Made by a program: the position numbers and the translations under genes | Part shown: piece after piece, positions 7,287-15,847 of the stretch | Position numbering within the stretch: the stretch's first letter is position 1 | How the letters are laid out: each line of letters starts with the position of its first letter | Notes under the pieces: model-generated | The model's database searches: none | The model's input: the letters and a program-made list of their open reading frames with translations, nothing else | What the model was told of the DNA's origin: nothing | Origin: Reticulomyxa filosa | Lineage: Eukaryota > Foraminifera > Reticulomyxidae | Direction of reading: 5' to 3' | Assembly (NCBI GenBank): GCA_000512085.1 | Contig: ASPP01005768.1 | Location: 1 to 23,535 of the forward strand | Length of the DNA: 23,535 nt

Positions 7287-9956
7287 TTATTCAACTTCTT
7301 CAATTCCTAATGTAAAACCTCTGCGACGAGCCTTTGGTGTTGAAGTTGATTGTGCCCCTTTGCCGTCATTAGCAACAAAATTGTTACCACTTGGCGGAGT
7401 AGTACTAGATGGGCTTATGACGTTATTTTGTTGCTCATATTTCTCCTCTGTGGATTCCACGCGTTGCGACGTAGCAGCAGTGGGAGCAGTTGTTGCGGAA
7501 GCGATACCAGAGCGCATCGTGGAAGCCAGAGATGCTGAGGTTGCGGTAGTGGAAACGGACGTTTGCGAAACAGTTGATTCGGAACTTGCTTGGCTCGTTA
7601 ATGAAGTTTTGCGTTTCACTACAGCAGGGATATTTTGCGCTTGTTTCACGTTTCGTGCGGTTGTTAAATGGTCAGCAGAGATGCATCCGCCTTCAAAATC
7701 TTAATTTGTTTTATTTGAAGAAAAAAAATATATATGTATATGTATAATGGTCGAAATTATCAAGAAAAAACATGACAATGAAAACACCTGCTTGTCCAAC
7801 GTCAGTTTTGTCAAAGGCATCTAAGGACAGCTCGCCTTTGGTGTTCTTGAAATCAACCCACAAGCAATGCGCACCTTGGAATTCGCATCCACTCAATTGA
7901 GCTTTGGTGAACTTTGCCTCAAACAAGTTTGCTCCTCTGAAAATGGCATTTTTGCAATTGGCATGCAAAAACTTGGTCTTTTCCAATATTGCATTGGTGA
8001 AATTGGTTTTAATCAAATTACACCCTTTTTTTATTTTATTGAAATAATAGATTACATAAAATGGAGTGAGATAAAGTAGATAACCTTTAAAGTTGGCTCC
8101 AGACAACACGGCATTGGAAAAGTCCATTCCGGACAAATCGCAGCCACCAAAATCGACATCTTTGATAATGGTATTGGCAGTAAACTTGGCCTTTTTGAAT
8201 TTGGCGTGATTCAACTTGGCGTTATTCAAAACGGTTTTGGTAAAGTCGGTGTCGGTCAAATCGCATTCGACAAACGATACACGATTGCATTTGGATTCGC
8301 TGAAATTGGTTCCAATTAAAATGGCCTTGTTCAATACGGCGCGTTGCAAATCGACTTTGGAGAGATTGACTTTGGACAGATTGCATTCGGAGAAATCTAT
8401 GCGACACAACAAACAAACAAATATTTTTTTAAAAAAAAAAGGATGCCATTACAAAATTATTTGAGAATGGCAATGATCAAACTGGTTTTGCTAAGAGTGG
8501 CTTGCGAGAAGTTGACAGTTTGAAATTTGGCTTTAATCAAAGTGGAGTTTTGCAAGTCAGCGCCTGTGAAATTGCAGTTTTCCAAATTGGCCTGTCCAAA
8601 GTCGCATTCGTGTAACTTGGCGAGTCCAAAGTCGGCCTCTTTGCACTCGATCGCCACGAAAACAGAGTTATTGAGCATAGCCTCGGTGAACACCACATCA
8701 AGGAATTTGGACTCGCTGAAAGTCGTATGATTCAATTGACTTCCTCGAAAGAAGGCACGATTCAAAGTTGTGTGATCGAACGTACAACCATTTAATACCA
8801 GTCCAGAGAGATCACAGTCTATCATTTATCGATAATAATTTATATGTTTCAACTTATCACTTGTCATTAGCACTTTGCACAGACACAAAAAAATCAACTT
8901 TTGATTGTGCCATGGCCAAAGTTGGTGTTTTCCAAATGCGTTCCTTTGAAAATCGCCGACTCAAATCGACAGTATGTGACGTTGGCACCTGTCAAAATGC
9001 TGTTCGTCAGATCCGTATCGACGAACACCGCCTTTTCGAGTTTCGAATCTTTGAAGTTGGTTCCGACGCATTTACACTGAATAAACTTTGCCCCGGACAA
9101 ATCTTGTCCACTAAAGTCCTGTCCACTCAAATCCGCTTTTTGGAAATCGGCCCCTGCCAATGACACGTGACTGGCTATTTGATCCACCTGCTTTAGTCGT
9201 TCTTGGACTTTTACCTAGTTAATGTTATTTGAACACTTATTTCTTATTCTGAGATATCAACCAATATCTCAGAATATGTATACATATATGTGTGGATGTA
9301 TGCATTGCCACATGGACTTGTATTCATATCCATATCATTCAAATATGTTTTTGTGTTTTCAAATACACAAAACATGATTTTCTTCAATTGCATTGATTCG
9401 CCGATTTTTTTCTTCGACTTTTTTTTCTAAATGGTCAATACGATCATTCCATACATGCAAATGCCTCAATTGCTCTCTCAACGTGGCTATTTCTTGCTTT
9501 TGTGCTTCAATTTCCTGTTGGCGAAGCTCGTCCGACTTCTTTTGTAACTCATTCTCTTGCTTTAATGATTCATATTTTCTCGATATTTCTTCCAACGTTT
9601 CGTTCAGTTTCGTCAATTGCTCCGCCTGCTTTTCCAACAGTCCTGCCAAATACTGCACATTTTTCAAATTCTCTTGCAAGTTTAGTGCTTCCAAAGTCTT
9701 AAGGCGATCGCTTAATTTTTGAAATTTGCCTGCTATTTTTTCTCCACTTTCTTCATTTCTTTTGTCCAAAAAGTCAAATCGTAACAACGCATGATCTGTA
9801 AACTCATTTTTCACGTGCGTTTTGCGATCTGCCAGCGGCACAAGTTTGTGGCATCCATATTCGGCCCATGGGCACGCTACAGACTAACCCAACAAAAAAT
9901 AAAACACACAGGTTTCATTCCAAACAAATCTTTTTGCTGCTAAAGATACATACCAT
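7287..9956 (-). CDS. TRAF-type zinc finger/coiled-coil/pentapeptide-repeat protein
   Basis: My model in transcript order is 9956-9954, 9883-9374, 9214-8899, 8818-8483, 8396-8085, 8024-7788, 7699-7287. All junctions are GT...AG and phase-consistent, giving about 708 residues. Residues 1-35 hold C5, C12, H24, H32 (C-x6-C-x11-H-x7-H) with CPWAEYGC, typical of TRAF-type zinc fingers. Residues about 36-185 are a long Glu/Lys/Gln-rich coiled coil. From about 190 to 555 run roughly 70 A(D/N)LXX-type pentapeptides (for example ADLSG, ANLEN, CNFTG), expected to fold as a right-handed quadrilateral beta-helix. The phase slips by one residue near NTIIKDVDF and is broken around TKGELSLDAFDKTDVGQ. The tail is Ser/Thr-rich and ends in an RRRGF-containing acidic stretch. 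It is probably a cytosolic scaffold, since no enzyme domain is visible. The first coding exon being only ATG is the weakest point; an upstream exon, for example a RING domain, cannot be excluded. Confidence 0.82.
8025..8084 (-). other. 60-nt stopless intron inside the pentapeptide region
   Basis: Removing 8084-8025 (GTTATC...AAAAAG) restores the repeat register from ANFKG to CNLIK. The intron is a multiple of three and has no in-frame stop. If retained it would insert 20 hydrophobic and aromatic residues (YLLYLTPFYVIYYF) into the beta-helix. Its AT-richness against the neighbouring exons supports it being an intron. Confidence 0.75.
9246..9275. repeat. Perfect 12-bp hairpin within an intron
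   Basis: ATTCTGAGATAT (9246-9257) and ATATCTCAGAAT (9264-9275) are exact reverse complements around the 6-base loop caacca. It lies inside the longest intron (9215-9373) of the pentapeptide gene. Confidence 0.8.
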
Positions 9957-10207
9957 TCCCGTCTAGTACTTCCTATTCCCTTCAATAATACAAAAAGGTC
10001 AAAGTCTTGCACACTATTCACGACCAACTCCGTTTTAAAAACAAATTTAAGAAATTATTTTCGTAGATTTAGACGTTATTGATTTTTGTGCTGAAACGAA
10101 AGTAATATTTAAAAAATATTGCATTGTTTTTAGTTCTTAAAACAAATTACAGAAATTTGTATTGTCAAATTATCAAAAACCAATCAAAAACTAAACAATA
10201 ACCAAAA
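9957..10207. promoter_or_regulatory. Divergent intergenic region shared by two genes
   Basis: 251 bp separate the proposed start codons of the minus-strand zinc finger/pentapeptide gene and the plus-strand 7TM gene, so both promoters must lie here or overlap untranslated leaders. The stretch at about 9957-10050 stays open on the minus strand without an ATG and may be leader. No defined promoter motif is recognisable. Confidence 0.4.
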
Positions 10208-11495
10208 ATGACGGATATTTTTTTACGTTCAAGTCCAAACGTGTCGGTGGTGCAGTAGAACTTTTTTAGGTTTAATGCACTATTTCATTGATAGAACTAA
10301 TGACAAACGAAAATGGTATAACATCAAACATTTTAAGTTTTTTAGCAAAAAATGATTGGAACTATTATTATGAGAATAAAATGATGCCGCCGTAAGTATT
10401 TTTGGTCTGCCGGTTCTCTTCGTGTACATAACATTGCTGCTAATCTTTGTGCTCTCCAATTGGCATACACATCGTACCAAGAAGTCGAAAGTCAATCCTT
10501 ATGTTTCAACGAACAGTCATTTGTACACAATCACATTTATGGGCTGTTTGTTCTGCAATTGGGTGTTTGTGACAGTCCAATGGATCAACTATTCGCTTTT
10601 CCCATTGCTCTCACTTCGTTATATGTGTATCGAACGGCAGTGGATAATCGTGATAATGCTCTTTGGGAGATTGTCGCTGTACGCGTTCTTTTCGCAACGA
10701 TTGCATCAGTCGTTTCACAACACCCAATTGGCATTGAAGTCATCGCATATTTGTTGGCCCTCTTTGATCGGATGTTCGGTTGCAACGTCAATGACCATTA
10801 TATATTTATACATGTTTCTCGTTCAAACCGACTGCATACTGACGCAAACATCAAAGACAGTCGTATTAATCGCAACGATCCAAGATATCATTTGGGGACT
10901 TACGTTGACTGCATGTTTTACAAGTAAGCTAATCAAATCGATCCAAATGTTGATCAGATTTAATGAGATGCCCACGTCGCAGCCACAAAGTCAATTTTCG
11001 AAAATGGAGCACTCATCCAAGACGGACTCCAATCAATCGCACTACCTGTTATTGGAAGATGACAAAGTCCAGTCTTCCTCGACCATCCGCACAAAACCGG
11101 TGTTCTCTTTTTTCATCAGTCCTGCGAGTAACACGGGACGCGACTATCCGCTGACAAGTCAAGCCGATAGTCTTGCCGATACAATCCGAAAGCAAACCGC
11201 AAACACACAACAAAAAATGTTAAAATTACTTTATCTTGTTTACAAGTTGACCATTTTGATGCTGGTCAGCGTTCTCTTCACGGCCTCGTGCTTCATATGG
11301 TGGACCTTGTACCTACCAACCATGGCTTATGCCATGGAGGTCTGCATGAGTAGTACGTGTCTAGTGTTGTCGTTTCAGCATTATGATCGGTATTACCGAT
11401 TCTTCTGCTTTCCTTGTCGTTGGATGTGCTGTGAAATGTATTTCATTAATCCTTTGAAAATGTCCAAGCAACTTTCTAAGCACTTCTCTAGATAA
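10208..11495 (+). CDS. Seven-transmembrane (serpentine) protein, unassigned family
   Basis: The main exon is 10397-11495. It has no ATG at its left edge, and its first membrane helix begins right at the acceptor. Joining 10208-10254 (ATG, then MTDIFLRSSPNVSVV) through a phase-2 intron 10255-10396 (GTAGAA...GTAAG) gives 381 residues with an in-frame start and a short outside N-terminus. Seven hydrophobic segments lie at about 17-38, 58-79, 98-118, 134-158, 170-198, 290-322 and 325-345. Between helices 6 and 5 is a polar Ser/Gln-rich loop of nearly 90 residues, as in many G-protein-coupled receptors. After helix 7 come Cys clusters (CFPCRWMCC) that could be acylated. No rhodopsin-type DRY or NPxxY motif is evident, so receptor function is inferred from topology only. 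The main exon is secure; the first exon is tentative. Confidence 0.68.
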
Positions 11496-11754
11496 TTTTT
11501 TCTCTTTTTTTTTTTTGTAAAGCTATCGACGCTCGGTCTTATAGCTGATGCTATATGTGCAATCCTTTCAATTACTCTATTACTGTTCATAAAATCCTGT
11601 TTAAGACATTCTGCTTACATTAAAAAATTTGTAAAGAAACAAATAGACGAAAATAGGAAACAATTTCATTTGGGACTTGTCGAAAATCTTCCAAAGAAAA
11701 ATTGAACGTTGTGCGTTGCATCATTTCTGAAAGTATCAAAAAAGATCGGTGAAT

Positions 11755-14000
11755 ATGACTCTTCAAATACGTGGAGAACGCCAACAAGGACAAGATGTGC
11801 GAACCCAAAATGTAACTGCTTGCATGTCAGTAGCCAATATTGTCAAGTCTTCTTTGGGTCCGTTAGGATTGGATAAAATGCTTGTTGACGACATCGGTGA
11901 TGTTGTTATCACAAACGATGGAGCCACCATTTTGAAAAAACTCGATTTAGAACATCCATGCTCTCGAGTATTGGTGGATTTGGCAAACTTACAAGACAAA
12001 GAAGTTGGTAAGTAGAAGTTTTCGTGTGTTTTGTCCCGAAATTGCGTATTTATTGGCTATTGTGCTTTTTTTTTTAACACAGGCGATGGCACAACGTCAG
12101 TCGTGATAATCGCTGCTGAACTATTGCGAAGAGCAAACGAATTGGTTCAGCAGAACATCCATCCAACGTCGATAATATCAGGTTATTTGAAAGCAAAGAA
12201 AGATGCTTGCCAGTTTTGTGAAATTTTGAAAACAAGAGGTTACAACAGGAGCACTAGTAAATACCTTTATTTATCTACTTTTATTCCAAAAAAAGGGGAA
12301 AACGATTGAAAACATTTTTTCGCAAGAAAAATAAAAAAAGACATAAACATGGAATAAATAATGTATCATAACAGATTTATTGCAGACAACATGACATTGA
12401 AAACTAGTGATTTGGGAAAAGAATGTTTGGTGAACTGCGCACAAACATCAATGTCTTCAAAAATTATTGGAAAGGACGCAAGTTTCTTCGGAGACATGGT
12501 AGTGAAGGCAATGATGGCAGTGGAGACACTAAATGCAGAAAAAAAAAAAGATATCCAGTGAAAGCTGTTGAAATCCTTAAAGTTATGTTGTTTTTTAATT
12601 TATAAAAGCGACATACATTCGGAAATATCATATCATATGACAATGTAGGTAATTGGACTGGGTTTGCGTGATTCAGAATTGATAAATGGATACGCAATGG
12701 AAGAAACAAGAGCGTCACAACAAATGCCACGTCGTATTCATAAAGCGAAAATCGCGTTAATTGATTTCGACTTGCGCAAACACGGAATGAGATTTGGGAT
12801 TCAAGTCCAACCTGAGGGGCCAAAACAACTTGAACAGATAAGAGCACGAGAATTGGACATAACAAAAGTTAAAAGAAAAACAATTTTTTTAAATGATTGT
12901 TGTCCCTCGTAAAATAATTAAATTTCATCCTCGACTGTAAACTGTTTGAAAAAAACTAACCTCATGTTTGTTTGTTGATCTATTAAAGGAAAAAATTGAT
13001 ATCTTACTTAAAGCAGGCGCTAATGTGATACTAACAACTAAAGGAATTGACGATATGGCCACAAAATATTTGGTTGAACAAGGTGTGATTGGAATAAGAC
13101 GTGTGGACAAAAAGAAGTTGCGAAAAATTGCAAAGTTGATAGGAGGTAATGGAAGACTTTTTTCTCCCCTCTAATCTTTTTTCTATTCATAAACCTTAAA
13201 TCTCTTAAGCCTCAAATCTTAAATTTTAAATCTTAAAAATAAAATGCAGGCGAGATAATGATTTCATTGGCAGATGATGAAGGAAATGAAAGTGTTCCAA
13301 AAGGAGCATTAGGAGAAGCCGATGAAGTAGAAGAACGAACAGTCGGTGACAGAGAATTATTCTTCATTAAAGGTTGTTCATCAACAAAAGCTCAAACAAT
13401 AATATTGCGTGGTGTCAATTGGTATATGTTAGAAGAATTAGAAAGATCTGTTCATGATTCATTATGTGTAATTAAGAGAGTGTTAGAATCAGGACGTGTT
13501 GTACCCGGTGGAGGAGCAGTTGAAGCTGCGCTATCTGTTTATTTGGAACATGTTGCAGAACAAATGAGCAGTCGAGAACAATTAGCTATTGGAGAATTTG
13601 CTCAAGCAATGCTTGTTATTCCAAAAACATTAGCAATCAACGGTGGTTATGATGCTGCAGATTTGGTAAGCAAATTGCGTGGATATCATGCCAAAGCACA
13701 AACAACAGATAATGAAAAAGAAAAAGTATGGAAATGGGCTGGATTAGATTTGGATGAAGGAAAAGTAGCTGATCGTATTAAACATGGAGTATTAGAACCA
13801 GCTATGAGCAAAATTAAAGCTATTAAATTTGCTACTGAAGCAGCTGTGACAATATTACGGTATGATGTACATTTTATTAAACCTTTTTTACAAGTTGTTG
13901 AGTTTGTTGCATATGTTTTTTTTCTCCTCTAAATAGAATTGATGATTCAATAACATTGAGAAAAAGAGAACAACCAAGAGATGCAGAAGGCCATGAATAA
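11755..14000 (+). CDS. CCT1: T-complex protein 1 subunit alpha (CCT1), cytosolic chaperonin
   Basis: A subunit of the eight-membered CCT/TRiC ring that folds actin, tubulin and other cytosolic proteins using ATP. Exons: 11755-12007, 12083-12212, 12375-12581, 12649-12867, 12989-13145, 13250-13859, 13937-14000. All introns are GT...AG and 67-162 nt. Group II chaperonin motifs are visible: GPLGLDKML (residues 35-43), TNDGATIL (53-60), GDGTTSVV (85-92), [23 protein letters not shown] in the apical domain, and [11 protein letters not shown] (about 408). The alpha-specific context ([41 protein letters not shown]) separates it from the other CCT subunits. Length is about 546 residues, normal for the family. 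Exon 3 needs one extra base at an A11 run (12539-12549) to stay in frame; the protein on both sides is well conserved. An AATAAA overlaps the stop codon. Confidence 0.97.
12539..12549 (+). other. Homopolymer frameshift site in CCT1 exon 3
   Basis: Eleven A residues. Read as given, the frame continues AEKKKDIQ and stops. With one more A it continues [16 protein letters not shown], the conserved CCT1 sequence, with the expected spacing. Confidence 0.85.
13146..13249 (+). repeat. CCT1 intron 5 with degenerate CTTAAAT tandem repeat
   Basis: The downstream half of this 104-nt intron (about 13190-13240) is built of variants of CTTAAAT/TCTTAAA repeated five to six times ahead of the GCAG acceptor. 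No other intron here shows this. Confidence 0.5.
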
Positions 14001-14985
14001 AAAATTTTTTTGATCTTGATTGAGATAAAATCAATTTCATTTTCATTTTTGTGATTTGTGATTTAAATCTCCAACTTTCATTTTTGTTTGTGAGGGATGA
14101 GATGGATGATGAGAGGGAGATTTTTTAAAATTCAAACAAATTTTTTTTCAATACATTAAAAAAAATTTCCCGTCCTAAAAGTTTTAGGAATATTAACATG
14201 CTTTTCTTTTCAACATTTTGTATTGGCTGCTGATATTGATAATAATTATTATTCACATTTTTCTTTTTCATAACCAGTTTCTTTCGTAATGCAGTTATCC
14301 GATTTTCATTAAAATATGCACTGCCAAATACAGATATAATACAATGCTGTATGAATATGCTCCAAGCGTGTATAATTTGCTTTCGTGCCTTTCAACTTCT
14401 TCGGCAATTGTATCCTTTTTTGACAAGTCAACGACTTTTGTGCATTTTTAGCACGTTCACAAATCCATACACGACCGCGGCCTTTTGTTTGTCTTATGTT
14501 AAACTATTTCCGTTATTTTTTAAAATTTATTTGTAGAAAAAAATAACATGGCGAAAACGATAAATTTGTGTTCATCTTATTATGCATTTATAGTTAGTTT
14601 ACGTAAATAATGAATATTCAAGTTACGAATACTATTTGTATATTAATGCTGTAGCAAATTACAAATTATAATTTAATAACTATATGGCGAAAATTCTAGA
14701 CAATACATATCATTTATTTATAAATAATTAAATTTATTCTCTTAAATATACTGTTTTATTTACTGATCCAGAACAAATAAATTGACTAAATCAAATTACA
14801 TAAATATTTCTACAGTGTGGGACGTCTGCTGATAGTGTTGGTGCACTAACTGTAATACAGAGGTGTTTACTTAGAAGAGAATCGGAGTTTCGTAAAACGA
14901 AAGTGATTTAAATAATAAAACAATATAACAAAAGAAAAGTAAGAAAGTAAGAAGTTGATGAAGCTTAACCTACTGGGGATTCCTC
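14001..14985. other. Intergenic, 3' of CCT1
   Basis: AT-rich, with no supported gene. A 61-codon Leu/Phe-rich open frame at 14351-14536 has no motif. The stretch from about 14817 (tgtgggacgtctgctgatag) is unusually GC-rich for an intergenic region and could begin a solo long terminal repeat, but I cannot find its right end or target duplications. Confidence 0.4.
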
Positions 14986-15031
14986 CGTTCCCTTGACGTT
15001 CAGATACTTATAATAGGGACTTGCCCTACGC
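14986..15031 (+). repeat. Short dispersed repeat with TATA-like core and GGG/CCC hairpin, copy 1
   Basis: Shares CGTTCAGATA, a TTAT/TATA-like stretch and AGGG-CTTGCCCTAC with the reverse strand of 23495-23535. TAGGG and CCCTA form a small hairpin in both copies. The two copies are in opposite orientation. They are probably fragments of one dispersed element, possibly a promoter-bearing terminal repeat. Confidence 0.6.
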
Positions 15032-15103
15032 CAGTACTCATTTAGCCTTTTTGATTTATTATTTTTAATCAATAAAACAAGTTTGTTTGAAAAAGAAACT
15101 AAC

Positions 15104-15545
15104 AAATAAATTCATTATAAAAAAAAAATTCATTTTAATACAATTAATCATTAAGACCAACTTTTACAATAAAGATTTATTTTGAAGACGGAATCAATCA
15201 AATACTGCAACATCTAGTAGTATCTAAAAGAATTTTGAAAAATTACTTCAAAAACTTTTAACAGTTTCGTCTTATGCAGGCTCGTGATGAAAGCTGACCA
15301 AAGACAAGATAAAAAGAAACAAACTATCCAAAAAAAAATTTTTACTACTGTTGAAAATATAATATATCGTGAAATGTCAGATATCTTTCAACTACTAAAC
15401 TGACGAAAGAATTTGCAGTAAATAGTAATATGAACATAATGTCATGAACAAGCAAAATTTATCCACTAACTTTAAATCTTTTTTGATTATTATAAGTGTT
15501 TAAATTTTTTTTTTTCTTTGATTTGTTGAAAGAAGTATATTAAAT
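15104..15545 (+). mobile_element. Internally deleted copy of the decayed element
   Basis: Matches the left end (about 140-490) and the right end (about 3020-3150) of the first element, in the same orientation but without its 2.5-kb interior. The stretch atactgcaacatctag is identical between copies. No coding capacity is visible. It lies in the gap between CCT1 and the sugar-enzyme gene. Confidence 0.6.
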
Positions 15546-15847
15546 CTAAATATTTAATGATATTTTAACATTTTGAAAACAAGGTCTAATAGGATTCGTT
15601 GGGCAACGCTACTGCAATCACGACGATCCACAGTAGAAAAAAAAATTCATTTGACAAAAAATATCTATTATATATATAATCCTTTTTATTTAATTAATCC
15701 AATAGCAAAACAATACTGGCAGTGCAAAGTTCAAATTACACAAGCGACGCAAGATAAACCAGTCAACGAACAATAACGACATAAAACTAACTTCCTAAAA
15801 AAAGACAACGTTCCATTTGGCTCCCCCCTTTTGCCTAGTAGCTAAAT
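15546..15847. other. 5' region of the sugar-enzyme gene
   Basis: An open frame at 15573-15776 has no recognisable motif. Upstream leader and promoter of the next gene should lie here. No defined promoter element is seen. Confidence 0.35.

Noticed and set aside
7243-7704. Plus-strand open frame of 153 codons
   Set aside because: Antisense to the Ser/Thr-rich last exon, which connects in phase to the pentapeptide gene.
8768-9163. Plus-strand open frame of 131 codons
   Set aside because: It is antisense to the pentapeptide exon, whose repeat periodicity keeps the opposite strand open. No motif.
9393-9722. Plus-strand Ser/Phe/Cys-rich open frame
   Set aside because: Antisense shadow of the coiled-coil exon (Glu/Lys codons read backwards give Phe/Ser/Leu).
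12539-12549. Programmed ribosomal frameshifting in CCT1
   Set aside because: The A-run lacks a downstream pseudoknot that I can see, and CCT1 is not known to need frameshifting; homopolymer miscalling is simpler.
14817-15103. Solo long terminal repeat starting TGTGGGACG
   Set aside because: A TATA-like motif and AATAAA are present, but no matching end, CA terminus or target duplication could be found, so only the 46-bp repeat is reported.
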